A stretch of 64,000 bases of DNA, taken from contig NC_088295.1 in assembly GCF_032854445.1 (NCBI RefSeq), positions 25,781,385 through 25,845,384 on the forward strand. The letters run 5' to 3'. The notes under the pieces are model-generated. The model ran no database searches. It was not told the DNA's origin and worked only from the letters and a program-made list of their open reading frames with translations. Made by a program: the position numbers and the translations under genes. Numbering within the stretch: position 1 is the stretch's first letter; each line of letters begins with the position of its first letter. Positions 22,201 to 34,789 of the stretch are shown one piece after another. The stretch is from Liolophura sinensis (lineage: Eukaryota > Mollusca > Polyplacophora > Chitonida > Chitonidae).

Positions 22201-24463
22201 CCCCATATGACAGACCAACCACACCTGCAGATTGTTTGTGTATTAGTATGAAAGGTAACAGCCGCTCTGCGCGACGTAAACTGCCACAACAGACATAACT
22301 CCCGGATGTAAATCAAGGGGAGTGCACAATCGGGTCAGTGAATTAAACACACACACATACCTCAGCCCACAGCATGATGTTGTAAAACTGGCGATTTTTT
22401 AAAAATTAAAAACCCATCTCTATTATGACACATACGCACGAGCAGTAATTAGCTGCAGGCTACATAGGGTTATCACAAAGAGCAATCTTACAAATGTATG
22501 TTACCTGTCTCACATCATTGACTTCTACATTCAGCTTTTATGGAAGCTCAGCCATTTCTTTTTTGCCTCTAACACACTATGCAATTTGTCATGTTTATGC
22601 CTTTATATAGGTACAAACTTTTTAAGGCTCCGTAATTAATGCACGGATGAATCAGTAATAAATGCTTGAGTAATAACTCCTGGTCCTGCATAGTTGTCTT
22701 ACATATAGAATCATATTACAGTCACAAGAAGGATATAGAGGTCGTGACAAAACTCCATATAAGTTCTAACACGCAACCCGGTTTTGGCACATCCATTAGA
22801 TTTCGTCAAGTGTGCTTTCGTTAAACGGTCGTTTTCTCCATCAAATATACAACGAAGAAAGTTTGACTGGTAAAGGAAATGGTGTTAATCTGCAGGATTT
22901 TGACTCTGCATGACCAAGAAATGACTTATCAGTGTGAATAGATCATGGGCGGTATGAGAAAGTATAAGGTTGAGATGGCTGTACATGTATCAACGGCAGG
23001 TGACTCGTTACTTTTGTTGTGTGTGGAGAATGAGAACATCCTAAAGCTCAAACTACTGTGGCGCTTTATTTATCACCAATTTAGCTCACAAAATAGCATT
23101 TGAGTTTTTTTCATTCAAAATGGTATATTTATGCCCGTATTGTGCTTCCTGCAAGCACTCTGTTAGAAATATTTAAGATTTGGATTTCTATCAGTTAACT
23201 GGCATGTTGGTTTTTCCTTTACTGACCACTTAAGATGCATATACATTCACTGTCATTCGCATTTGATCAATGAATTGATAGTGCCTTGCTCCCAGTAAAT
23301 ACCAAACATGCGCAAGGTTCTTTGACTATGTAATTTTATAATTACCAAAAACTACTAAGTTTAGTATCAAGTTAGTGTTTTTCTATCCACGAGTACCAAC
23401 ACTTATAAGGAAGTTATCTGATAATGTTAGCCTCTGTAAGGTATATAATAGATTTACGTCATCTAAGTAGAATTTAAGGCTGCTGGAACTCTCTCTTCCA
23501 TTAGTGTATGAAATCATTGGAATTTGATTGTAATTGCATAATTGGCCTTAACTGTTTAAGTCCCCAACGAGTAAGGTATCGATTTCCCGTAACCTTGTGT
23601 GTGCCTCGAACTCTTGTGTACAAATAAGAAAGCTACAAAACCAAATGTTTGAGGACATCCAGAAAACTAGCTCCGATGACTTGTTATATTTTATCCATGT
23701 CAACATACCTATTGTTTTCCAAGGAAACAAGGCTAAAATCACACAAGATAAGTTAGTCTGTGAAATGCATTGCTACCTCAGCTGGAAGCAGTGATTCAAC
23801 TAACAACCTAGTTGTTCAGGGTCAATGCGGGTCAGGTGAATATTTGGCCCAGGCCTAGCCGGCCATTGTGTGATATGTGGGACAGGTCATCTTCATATGT
23901 GCACTTGGCTATTTGTTTATTTGGGGCATCACCAGGGAATGTTTCAGGCCAGTCAAATCCACAAATTCTTTAACACATTACTAACCCTCTGTCATCATAT
24001 TTCCCCGTAAACCAATCCATTTTGTGGATTGGAGTGGTTTTGTTTCGCTGTTTTCTGTGGTAGACGGTTTTCTAAAATTTATTTTAATCGAATAATACTT
24101 TCAGGTTTAAACAAAAATGACCAAAATGTTATTTGCAGAGAGCAAGAAGAAATTCTTATCCAACCTTTGCCTACCACAGGTCGTTTGAAATTGAAAAGGA
24201 ATATAAAAAACAAGACGTCTTACTGAACTGCAGACCACAAAATGTGTCACAATGGGACAGAATTACATATTTAAGAGTACACATACCTGAACCCCACCAC
24301 AGAACAACTGATTGTCATCGTAGTTATGAGGTGTGGAGAATCCGTATCTCCACATGGATGCTCTAGAAGGAGGGTCAATCAGTCGCCCGTGACCCCCCAC
24401 GTGCTGAAGCCAGCCTACCAGGGGCAGGAGGAGGGTCAGGCTTCCTTTGACTGTCAACACCAT
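18927..24463 (-). CDS. AA15 lytic polysaccharide monooxygenase, 3 exons
   Basis: This is a secreted copper enzyme that cleaves chitin or cellulose oxidatively. Exons are 24287-24463, 20025-20409 and 18927-19246, with phases 0 and 1 that agree; the product is 293 residues. Residues 1-24 form a signal peptide, and cleavage exposes His25, the N-terminal histidine of the copper brace. His113 in TANHKGWFEF is the likely second ligand and Tyr211 in FYGCADIS the likely axial residue. HGRLIDPPSRASMW, GGKCGVCGDPW and CTQCVLQWKYN are typical of animal AA15 enzymes. The C-terminus extends past the catalytic domain and ends in a mostly hydrophobic stretch (about residues 275-293) without lysine after the first few residues, which suggests a GPI anchor. 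Family assignment is firm; substrate (chitin or cellulose) cannot be told from sequence. The start is the ATG directly before the signal peptide. Confidence 0.95.
19395..19492 (+). mobile_element. SINE 3' fragment
   Basis: GGCAATCCGGTTTCCTCCGG, then AAGTGAAACATTCTTGAG and AAACATCAATCAAATAAAAC match the 3' part of the main SINE. There is no head. It lies downstream of the last-intron acceptor side of the AA15 gene, in the intron. Confidence 0.75.
19540..19690 (+). repeat. Interspersed family A, core copy
   Basis: GAACCGTTAGAATAAAACCT, GACCATTTGCCAACTATCAC and GTCATCGCTGCTCTGGCTTT match the core. In the AA15 last intron. Confidence 0.8.
20025..20409 (-). CDS. AA15 exon 2: catalytic core
   Basis: This 385-nt exon lies between TTTCTTTTCCAG and GTAAGA. 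It carries paired cysteines (GGKCGVCGD, RIC, HECLD, CTQC), the second copper histidine in TANHKG, and ends within QWKYNAG. The intron before it is 3.9 kb. Confidence 0.96.
20410..24286. other. First intron of the AA15 coding region
   Basis: 3.9 kb with the duplication at 21.15 kb and no recognised mobile element or coding sequence. Confidence 0.7.
21148..21322. repeat. Direct duplication of about 60 bp, 110 bp apart
   Basis: GTGTAGGGTGAGT, AGCAAGCA(A/T)TACGA and TGTTAAATATAGCAT recur in order at 21152 and 21264, in the large AA15 intron. Confidence 0.8.
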
Positions 24464-24490
24464 TGTAACCACTCACTAGGAAAGGAGTAC
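24287..24490 (-). CDS. AA15 exon 1: signal peptide and copper histidine
   Basis: The coding part is 24287-24463. An acceptor (TCTGTGTTTCAG) at 24491 leaves 27 untranslated bases before the ATG, so a non-coding exon lies further upstream. The hydrophobic segment SLTLLLPLVGWL is followed by HVGG and then HGRLIDPP. The donor is CAG|GTATGTG. Confidence 0.93.
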
Positions 24491-25935
24491 CTGAAACACA
24501 GAATGACACTAGTAAGATTAAACAGGGGATGTTGTTAATTAGCCCTATTTACATTAAGAGATCACCGTTGCAGGAATAACGTGCTGGAGATATGAAGTAA
24601 ACTAATTTGAGACTGTTAAAGCCGGAGAGAAATGTCGGGATAACGGTTGTTTTTGTTATATTTATCACGGATAAAAAGTAAACTGGACCCCCCCCCCCCC
24701 CCACTTCCCTTTCCGGGTCCTGGGCTGTCACACGAATTAAACCCTTTGTTTTCCGTGTGAAGCCCCTGGCACGGAGAACAAGCACAGCTTCCCTGCAACT
24801 GTTTGATTCCACAATGGCGATATCCAAACCTTGAGCGAAGCATCATAGATTTTTCACACAAAAGCATGTCACCGTAACGGTCAATCGATACAAAATCAAC
24901 AGCATTTCGAAAACATCCGCCACAACGGGGCCACAACTGGGGCCTTGACACGGTGCAAACGCTAAATGTTAAGAAAATAATAAGCACAAATGTTTTCTTT
25001 CGCAGACACTGCTGTCACTCGCCTGTCTCTGCTGCATCCCCTTCGATCAGGGAACTTTAATTGCTGCGCTTACTGAGAAAATAAAATGAATAAAAGAATG
25101 TCCCAAACCAATGTACGCCACAGCATGAAGGATGAAGACAAATCCTCGACAAAACGTTGTACACTTACAAACCATTGACTGCCAATAAGTTCGTTTGCAG
25201 AGCAATTCAAATAACTTTGCGTCGAGTTCGTATTAGTTCTCCACAGAATCTGGTTATCAAGACGTTCACTTACCTATCGCCAACAGCTCTATTGATCTGA
25301 CTTTACAAGTTTTGTCTTATAATTCTATTTTATATAGCCCATGATAGGGAAGTGTTACTTGCCTCACCTGATAGCACGAAAGTACTTCGTTGTTTCAGTT
25401 ATTACATGACGCCAAATTATCCGTACTGTTACTCTTACTTCGTGATGAGGAATTATTGTTCAGTTTCATGCATGTAATCATAAAGAATTACATACATCTG
25501 CTTAACTGAGTCATTCCCTCATGAGGAAGCATTCCTACCATTTCACTAATAACATTCATATTGTTTCCGTCACATGAATCACGGTGAAGAACCGTTACCC
25601 TTGCACACAAGCCGTCTCGTCTACACCATCGTTAATATGCCAACACATGTATTTACGTTTTCCCTGTTTACAGTGACACTTTTGTATTGAGATTTTAAAT
25701 CAGAATATAGACTCCAGTTGAGCAAATAATAAATTAGGCAAGTATATACTCTGATCACTATATATACCATGTAGATTATACCGTGATACCTCCAACACTT
25801 ACTGCAATGTTATACATGCCTTATTCGGCATTTAAACTTTTTTACATGAAGGAAGTAGTGAATATTCGAGGAAGTTTAAAGGGGAAAATCTTTAGTATCA
25901 CTCACAATTAGCGTGATGGGAAAACTTAAATATTT

Positions 25936-26035
25936 ATGATTTATTAATTTGATTGGTGAATTACGCCATACTCAAACATAGTTCACTTACACGACGGCGG
26001 GCAGCAATACAGTGGGTGAAGACTTTATGATGAGG
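25936..26035 (-). mobile_element. SINE 3' fragment, reverse
   Basis: ATTTATTAATTTGATTGGTG, ACGCCATACTCAAACATAGT and ACGACGGCGGGCAGCAATAC are the reverse of the main SINE tail and core. Confidence 0.7.
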
Positions 26036-26179
26036 GAAGATTCACAAGGAGAGGTGCATGATTATTAAGTACTTTCAAACCTTTCTTAAATTTCGACGTT
26101 GAAATTATGGAGAATAGAAGTTGGAACAAGCCTTGGCATAACCACAGGCTAAAAGCTAGTCTGTCAAGGTTAATCAATC

Positions 26180-26560
26180 AAACGCCTTCACATCGAGTTT
26201 CTTACAATGAGTATAGTTCTCTTGTAAGTCTAGGGGCATAATATTCATTGTGTTGAATTAGATCGTCAACTTGGATACATGAACAGTTGCAATCAAAGCG
26301 CAACAGAGATACATATTTCATTATCGACTAATATGCTAGCATGGTATACGATTTGAATACTGATTTCACTCACTAGCCTAGAGGCTACTTTTCGTCTTTC
26401 CAACACCACTTTCGTACATAATATCCTTTCTTAGTTCTTAGGTGGTTTGTGTTATTCGTGGTTTTTTGGAATTGGCCTTGCGATTATTGACTGGAATGCC
26501 CATAGTGGTAATAGACGACTGGTGTACGAATGCCTGTTTCCACGCATAAATTTATATATT
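26180..26560 (+). repeat. Interspersed family B
   Basis: Shares, in order, TGGATACATGAACAGTTGCA, GATTTGAATACTGATTTCAC, GTTCTTAGGTGGTTTGTGTT and GTACGAATGCCTGTTTCCAC with copies at 34.8-35.2, 33.9-34.0, 36.7-37.1 and 63.3-63.6 kb. No coding capacity; class unknown. Confidence 0.7.
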
Positions 26561-27774
26561 TATTTGGTGTATGCCCCTGACATCAAAACAGTACACATAT
26601 ACACTAGATACAGACGAGAAGAAATCTGTTAGGACAACTGGTACAAAGCACCATCACTAACTCTGCAAATAAACGCTTGCAGTTGAAAAAAAAATGAGTA
26701 ACAATAATGCGGATAGTGCTTTTAGACATGAGAAAATGTTCATTTCAGATTTAAAATAAACACGTTAAAACTCTGGTCGCTTTATAACATGTATTGTAGG
26801 TATCTTCAGAACAAAGTGTACTCCTGTGGACAAAACAGTCAGTGCTAAACTGAATCAGCCCAATATACATGTACATAATAGATCCAGTATATATCATACA
26901 CGGCGTATGTTGTGTGGCGAATCAATGGTTCCCTTGTAAACGAACCCAGACTATCTGTTAAAGATTACATTGATCCGACTATTTGTGCAAATGTGATGAT
27001 TTTCTCACAGTTTCCAGGCTAACTGATTTTAAGTTTTTAGCATGATCACAACTAATATATGTATGGTAATGACAGTAGAGTAACTCCATGTACGTATATA
27101 TGAGTTATCGTGGGCTCCTTCTGGGTTAGTCAGAAGTGAATGCCGGTAAACAGTAGATTTTGAATAATACATGTATATATCAGGTAGTATAACCATTCAA
27201 CGAAACATGGACGATACATCTGTATGTATAGAAATTAAACTCAAATCAAACATTCCGCTGGCTACTATACATTTGACGCTGTCAGCGGGTTTATTTGTCA
27301 GGTAACAGGCGAAGAACGATTGCTTCACCGAGATTATGTATATATGCCCGGTTTCGTCAATCTATAAATAAAACAATTGTTTTCAAATGAAGAGCATTTA
27401 CGAGCAGTGTATAATCCATCGATATGCATTGATTGAGTTATTGATTGTTGATTTATGCATTGGTTTGTTCATTTAATGATTTTTTGATCGATTTGTTGAA
27501 CAGTTTGTTTAATTCCTGTATGATCTGTGGTCGTGCTCAGAAACTGATCCTTAAAACGATTTATTTAACTGACAGATTGATTAACTCCATATCAAAGGGC
27601 CAACCTCGTAATGTTAAAGAGGTATGGAGCTTGCCGGCGCCTAAACTTCCTGTCAATCAAGGTTTGAATAAAACAAATGTGTACATGTATATCTAAGGGA
27701 AACCTACGCCGGCAAATTGGGGAAACGAATACAGGAAATCCTAACAACTCTCTGTTCCTGACTCGCTGTTTCAT

Positions 27775-27900
27775 AACTGTGTCTAATTCCATTTAACCCG
27801 AGGCTAGGGGATGTATATCCATCGCGTTGACTAATATCGCCTCGTTGGATATATAAACAGTTGCAACCAAAGCGCAGTTGAGGTATATTTTGATTAACGA
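27775..27900 (+). repeat. Interspersed family B, 5' fragment
   Basis: CCCGAGGCTAGGGGATGTAT and AAACAGTTGCAACCAAAGCG match the start of the copies at 26.2 and 34.9 kb. Confidence 0.6.
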
Positions 27901-28499
27901 CAATGATATAGACACAGGCTAAATTGAATCTGTCTCATCGCCGAAGTACTTGCATATTTACAACTATACATAACTCGTTATGCTTAGAAGTGTAAACTAA
28001 TCAATGTCCACGGAGTAAATATATGTGTATAGGCTAACAATGGTCTCCTAACTATGACCAATTCACTGCAGCCTAAATTTTCAGTTACATACCTCACCCC
28101 TTCTGCCTCCCCATTGACTCACATGCATGGATTATGCAGTGATCCATATGGCTACTGAGCTATAAAGAAGCACAGTTATTCTCAATTAGGTCGAGATCTC
28201 AATTACATGTCTACCCACTGCATACACACACTTGTGCTGTAAACAGGTTTTTTGTTTCCGTTTGTTAACTTAACATCAGTTTTCCATTTAAACTCCACAG
28301 TTAAGTTTGATACATAGAGGGACTCAAAAACCACTGCCAGGGTTTTTGGATGGGATATACGTATGATAACTGCCATAATGGGTTTATATTAACAGGTTCG
28401 GATGATTTGATGCCATAATTTACTATACATACACGACCCTTTGATGTGCTGTCCAAACATACTTTTTACATTACAGCAATCGTACTGTAAACTTAATTC

Positions 28500-28700
28500 C
28501 GTGATAACTTACAAATTTTCACGCCTAACCGGTGTAATCCGGCCTATTCCCTCAGGTAGGGTTTTATTCTAAAACTGTTCATGTAAATGTGTATCAGTAG
28601 TATCGTACTGACTAATCGGGTCGACCACGGGCTAAGCAAATTTAGGTTTTACAGCAAGCAATCATGTAAATAGGAATTACTCCAAAATGCTGTGGCGGCA
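28500..28700 (-). repeat. Interspersed family A, reverse copy
   Basis: GGGTTTTATTCTAAAACTGT and TCATGTAAATGTGTATCAGT are the reverse of the core; TCCAAAATGCTGTGG is the reverse of the CACAGCATTTTGAG block. Confidence 0.7.
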
Positions 28701-28849
28701 AATGGCAATGATCAAGACCTAGAAAATTCACATATGAATAAGCTACATCAGGTAGATATTATATTTGGACTGCATGCATGCAGGATTCAAATCGCATACG
28801 TATGAATATCATGAACCACTTACAATTACCCATATGCAGATGCTGAACA

Positions 28850-29462
28850 TTACCACTAGCTTTTCCGTTGAACCGTAATAACGCTAACTTCTCCATTGAA
28901 CCTTAACACCACTAGCTCCTCGTTGAACCTTACAACCACTAGCTTCCTCGTTGAACCTTACAACCACTAGCTTCCTCGTTGAACCTTACAACCACTAACT
29001 TCTCAGTTGAATTTTACCACTAGCTCCTCCGTTGAACCTTAATACCACTAGCTTCCTCGTTGAACCTTACCACCACTAGCTTCTCAGTTGAATTTTACCA
29101 CTAGCTTCTCCGTTGAACCTTAATACCACTAGCTTCCTCTTTGAACCTTACCACCACTAGCTTCTCAGTTGAACCTTATCACTAGCTCCTCCGTTTAACC
29201 TTAATACCACTAGCTTCTCAGTTGAACCTTATCACTAGCTTTTCCGTTGAACCTTAATACCACTAGCTTCCTCTCTGAACCGTACCACCACTAGCTTCTC
29301 AGTTGAACCTTACCACTAGCTTTTCCGTTGAATCTTAATACCACTAGCTTTCTTTTTGAACCGTACCACCACTAGTTTCTCAGCGGAACCTTACCACTAG
29401 CTTTTCCGTTGAACCTTAATACCACCAACTTCTCAGTTGAACTTTACCACTAGCTTCTCCGT
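28850..29462. repeat. 27-bp minisatellite with 81-bp higher-order period
   Basis: Units of the form CCACTAGCTTCCTCGTTGAA plus CCTTA(C). Three variant units (ending CTCGTTG, CTCAGTTG and TCCGTTG types) form an 81-bp super-unit, with AATACCAC recurring at 29041, 29122, 29203, then after a partial unit at 29256, 29337 and 29418. Confidence 0.95.
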
Positions 29463-29827
29463 ATCCACAACTTGTAATGCTTAGAAATGAATTAATCAAC
29501 TAGTTAATTTATCTTGTCACAATTGTTCCTACCCTCGGCTGAGAGACGTGGATTCCTCGAAAAATGGGCGATGGTTTAGGTCGATGAAGCCGTTCTGAAT
29601 GATTCCAGGCAATACTGTGTTTCAGCGTCACACATGTATTTATTGAGAGGCGATGAGACGTCATTCAAGCAAGGTTGGTACTAAATAAGTGGCAAAGAGC
29701 GTATTGATTCGAGATTCAGCGAACCCTTAAATTGCTTCGTCTTTGGCCTATATATAGTTATGAACCAAACTCTTTGTGTGCCGCTGTATGTATATAAGCT
29801 ACTACTATATAAGTCTGTTTTACACGT

Positions 29828-29831
<4 letters not shown>

Positions 29832-29876
<45 letters not shown>
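29832..29876. repeat. AT microsatellite
   Basis: About 21 uninterrupted AT units. Confidence 0.97.
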
Positions 29877-29877
<1 letters not shown>

Positions 29878-30854
29878 GGGCTTATACCGGATTGTATTTT
29901 GGAATTCCCTATGCGCTCTGAAAATCATAGGTCTTATATGATATGAGCCTCAAAGACACGAAGGACATACTGGATTATCTATATAGCAGAGGAAAAAGCC
30001 GGAGGTACGACATGACATAGACAACAATCTCGGTATATTCAACAAATGTCGTTACAGTGTGGTCTTGTGTTTTCTGTAACCCGCTAGATCTTACCTGCAG
30101 TCAAGATTTATCCAAATCCAGCAGTCCGGTATACAGGACGTGTGTGACAGGTAATAACAGCCTTTCTAGTCTGACGTAGAGTTAATGAATTCACCACCTT
30201 AAGCTGCAGCGACAGACACGGAAGTGTGGGAGCAGCCGTGTGAGTCACAGCCGGAGAGTGCCTCCTGACCCGATTGCAGTCAGCGGGAGTTCCCCGTGCT
30301 CTTTCTGCCGTACAAACCGTGTTGTCAGAAAGTATTCACATGACTGGGCGTAGAAATCAATGGTTTGAGTGTTTGACGTATATTCTCAATGTAATGAAAA
30401 GTGTCATTGAAAGCCCTTTTCTATAAAAAAAAAAAACAGGATGAGTGTATTCAACATTTTGTTTACCTGCAGTTAGACTGACCTACATATTTAGAAATAA
30501 CGTGTTTACGAGGTTAATGCACAAAAATAAGCTTTTTACTTTAAAGATTTTTACAGTTTTATGGGCATAAAATTTCAAAGTTTAAAACTGACTATGATAC
30601 CTACATCTGGTTAATACTGCCATTCAAATAGTGCAGTTTGCTTCTATATCAGTAACCGTACCTGGAAAACCTGATGGTAGTAGGGTGTTAGGCAAACATA
30701 CATGCAAGGTTTGATAATTTAGAATTTTGATAGGTAATACAGAGTTCGCCTTCCAATGATAAATGTTAAGGCTAATCATATACCTTTCCATGTTTCCAGT
30801 TTTTTAAATGTTTAAGTTCATGTACAGACTTATTCATTTATCTTTTCACCGAAT

Positions 30855-30930
30855 GCTACAGCACCAGCGTCAATATGAGTGTTGAGTACGGCGTAAAACA
30901 CTAACCAAATAAATGAGCAAATCAGTATGA
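30855..30930 (+). mobile_element. SINE 3' fragment, short
   Basis: GAGTGTTGAGTACGGCGTAA followed by ACACTAACCAAATAAATGAG matches the SINE end; only about 70 bp is left. Confidence 0.6.
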
Positions 30931-32849
30931 GCTATATTGTTTGAGCTAGTATGTTACTCTCCCTTGGGGTATATCAAAGATTACACATGTATTATTACGA
31001 TATTTGAGCAGTCCTGGGGGCCTGATATCACTGAAGATACATGAAGGTAAATTGTTCACATTTAACGGGCAAGGAGTAAATATACGTAGAACAGAGTATC
31101 TCCTGAATACATATACTAAAGCAGACTACAGCCAGTATGCTTAGTCTCATGCATCCCGTTCCTCTCCCCCTGACTCACATGGCTTATGCCCCGTACGAGC
31201 AACTACCCAACTAGCTAGGAGAATTTACGTAACTCGGCTAAATGTTGAATCTTACCATCGACTTTTCTGTATTCACGAACTGTGAGGTGCACAGAGCTAT
31301 TAACATCGTCACTGATGTACTTTCTATGTATCCACCGCAATCGGAATTCCGGAAAAGACATCAGCGTTTAGGGGCTCGGACGTAAACTCGTAACGACTAC
31401 ATAATGGGTATTTGTGGTCCCCCAAACCGCCTCGGGGTAGATGTATGGACACAGAGTATTCACCTCAACTAGACACAGGCGCATAATGTCTAAAAGCTGC
31501 GCACAATTAAATACAGTTACACTTACACTTAATGTGGCCCACAGATAAGACCACGCTGTCTATAAAGACGCTCGACCTACATCTGGAAACAAAACTGTAT
31601 TGTTTTTTTCTTCTTATATACGTCCATAAGTCATCGCATGTACTACAGACTGATGTACTTCGTGCTGTGCAAATTAGTTTTAATTGTTGAAGATAAATAC
31701 ATTACGGAATAATTAATATTTCATCTGACATTCCTTCTTTAGTTTTGGACATTTTATTCTTTAGTTTAAATCCGAGGAGCAGCTAATTTTGTCAAAGTAT
31801 ACTCTGTAGGTTAAAATGCTTTGGCAGCAAAATTCAGCCTAGAAAACAAAATAATGAGTTTTCTGTGGTTACAAATATGAAACCAAACTACACTAACTGA
31901 ATAGATTCAGCAAATTCATCACACAAAGTTGTTCAGCCTTTATATACACATTCATGGACTTTTTATTCGCGTTTGGCAAAAGTGTCATAATATGTCTAAA
32001 GGAAATGATTTGCAGATATATTAACTGATAGTGCCGTTGTGACAGGCAGAGGCCTTTCTTGAGTTAAAGTGTCTTTTCTACTTCTTTATACTCGTGTCTA
32101 TATCATTGTAAAAACCCTGTCTTCGGACGTTTACTCTGTACGTTTTTACACGCATTCATTCGTGTTGTGGTTTATAGATGCTCTTTTGAAATCTGAAAAC
32201 ATGCAAATGCTGTGAACCATAAGCCTTTTCTCATTCATGGACTCAAATGAGAACTTATAATCTCAAATACTTCAAATGTTCATCATGGTTAAACATATAT
32301 CAGAGTCAGCCTGGATACGACACAGCAGTGAGCACAAGCCGGCTTGCTGACCTCAAAGCGTGGGCTGCCCCCATAAAAGGCAGGGTAATACAGCACGTGA
32401 CGTCGTCAGGGAGCTATTCTCGTCATAGCTCTGCGACCTGTGCTGTCCACTCCCATAAAATCAACATCGCTTTACTGCACCTTTATGATACGCCATTCAG
32501 TGCTCACCTGGTTACCATGGTTTCTATTCATTGCACCGGTAAAGATATATATTAGCTTAATTATTCAAGGGGCGTGGATATGCTACGTTGCATACAAGGA
32601 TGGAATGTTAAATGGTTTTATCATATGCGCTACTAATCACGAATCTCCTTATCTCTTTCCCAGCGTTGCCCCGTACCTGCCGAATGTTGGTGGCTCACTC
32701 ACGGCTTGCAAATTTTCTCTACCCGTAAAACTGACCACCAGAAGAATTATTGAGCGCAACGTTAAAAACAATCATTCAAATGATCTATTCATATACTGCT
32801 ACATGTAGATGAATCTCTCATAGCTTTATTTGTGGATGTCAACAGTTCG

Positions 32850-32930
32850 AACGGTTTCCCGTTACTTATAACCATTTTGTAAACTACACCCTGTCGTCGC
32901 TGCTATGGTTTTAATTCAGGCCCTACATAG
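32850..32930 (+). repeat. Interspersed family A, short fragment
   Basis: CCATTTTGTAAACTACACCC followed by TGTCGTCGCTGCTATGGTTT matches the 3' end of the core. Confidence 0.6.
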
Positions 32931-33070
32931 TCAGTAGTCTTTTGTATAGCACAATACGTCTCCGTGAATAGCAGAAATATACAAGCAATTTCTAGACAGG
33001 TGTATTCCATCTGAACACGAATGGTGATTAACCCTCTGTATAATGTTTTATCTTATGACTTAACTGTGAG

Positions 33071-33358
33071 GGGCCCACCGTGGCCTACAGTGGTTATAGA
33101 GTGCTAACCTAGCACAATGACCCTTGAACTTATAGCCAGTGCAATCGCTGTAAGTTCAAATCCAGCTCGAGTTGACCTATTCTCCCTCTTCATACGCAGG
33201 AAGACGTGACAACGACTCGCGGACGGTAGTGGGTCCTCCGAGGTAGTCCTCCTAACTATTGACCCGAGCTCCTCCAACCATAATGCTGGCCGCCGTTGCA
33301 TGAGTGAAACAACGTTTAGTGCCGCACAAAACTCCAGTCAAATAAAGAAATAAATATA
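33071..33358 (+). mobile_element. tRNA-derived SINE, diverged full-length copy
   Basis: Head GTGGCCTACAGTGGTTATAG, B box GTTCAAATCC at about 33153-33162, central domain with ATGCTGGCCGCCGTTGCATG, and a tail of AAATAAA units. Many differences from the copy at 10.4 kb show it is older. Confidence 0.85.
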
Positions 33359-33611
33359 TAATCTATGACATACGTGATTTTAAATGTTTGCTTAGTTTCA
33401 GCAAGTATATTGTTAGTTTTTATGCACTATTTGTATTTCTGTATATTCTTAACGTTTTACTTACACTGTTTCTTCACAACTGTAGTATCATAGCGAAGAC
33501 AACCAGACATGACACCCCACCAAGTCACATTATACCGACACTGGGCCAGTCTGTCAGTAACATGTAGACCTACCTTAAGAAGATATTTTCGATATTTCTC
33601 AAATATAAAAT

Positions 33612-33827
33612 AAAACCGTGGCTCAGTTGGTTAGCGCGCTAGCGCAGCGTAATGACCCAGGAGTCTCCCACAAATGCTGTCGCTGTGAGTTCAAATTCAG
33701 CTCATGCTGGCTTCCTCTCCGGCCGTATGTGGGATGGTCTCCCCCGGGCTCTGCCGCCGTCGTATAAGTGAAATATTCCTGAGTACGGTGTAAAACACCA
33801 ATCAAATAAATTAATAAATTAATTAAA
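33612..33827 (+). mobile_element. tRNA-derived SINE with internal deletion
   Basis: Head GTGGCTCAGTTGGTTAGCGC, B-box region GAGTTCAAATTCAGC and tail ACACCAATCAAATAAATTAA. About 50-60 bp of the body, between the GGTCT and GGGCTCTGCC motifs, is missing compared with the copy at 10.4 kb. Confidence 0.88.
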
Positions 33828-33889
33828 CATTATTGAAAACTGTTGACGTCTTCTCTTTGCTTGAATGGGTCCTAATTTTATACTTTCTA

Positions 33890-34140
33890 TACTTTGTTAT
33901 TTTTTTGGTGGTGGGCTATACGTCATTTTGGGAAATGACCTTGTGATTATTTACCTGGAACGTTCTTATTGGTTGACGGCTGGTATACGAATGTCTGTTT
34001 CGACGCATAAATTTGAATGGTCAACTAATCCTGATCGACTTTTGACTGCCAATATTTTTAGAACAAGGGAGGTAACAATATCGAGCTATCAAACCGACGA
34101 CCAGTTTGCTCCAGTTACCTCCCATGTGTTGTCTGTTCGC
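33890..34140 (+). repeat. Interspersed family B, 3' part
   Basis: TTTTTTGGTGGTGGGC, CTTGTGATTATTTACCTGGA and GTATACGAATGTCTGTTTCG match the 3' half of the family. An apparent 103-codon reading frame here is part of the repeat. Confidence 0.65.
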
Positions 34141-34789
34141 AATTTACGGTTGGGCGACTCTTCAAGCCTGAACTGACAGCGAAGTTGTGTGCTCTATTTT
34201 CTTGAGCTAATACGCTGAAATTATCCACGATTGAATGAACAAACATTTTAAACGTCTCCAAGTCTGTCTCCAGAGATGCTTCGTGGAGTGGCAGGTGTTT
34301 TCCTCATGTGTGTCGGTTTATAATGTTTTTCTTTCTGAAATATTAACAATATTACTATTAGTTAAAAGTTTCAACAGCGTTGCCACAAAAAGATAATTAC
34401 CATTGCAAACTGGCACAGTTCGTGACAGAATTCACACACACTACAGATTTATTAGCCAAAGTTTCATGTTTTCGATGGCGAAAACTGCAATACAAAACCA
34501 AGGAACGTACAACATAACGTTTTCAATTCCTTGATTTTCCACGCATAACGATTGCTGATAAGATAATATTGTGCGCAGTATAATCAGGTATAATTAGGAT
34601 TTAGACAAATTGACAGGAGAGTTTTGGCTATGACTATCTCTCTTTACCTTTATTTTGGTTCAGCGGATCTGTAAGGTATATATTGAAAGGATATATCTCT
34701 TACCAGAAAAAATGGCTTCAGTTAATATTTGACGACGTGTGTTGACAAAAGTTTTCAGTTAACGTCAGAATCGTCTCAAGAATATGTCA

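Noticed and set aside
28850-29462. Regularly spaced repeats that could recall a CRISPR array
   Set aside because: Units are contiguous without unique spacers, and the window is animal DNA.
33865-34176. 103-codon plus-strand reading frame
   Set aside because: It lies within a family B repeat and is disrupted in the other copies.
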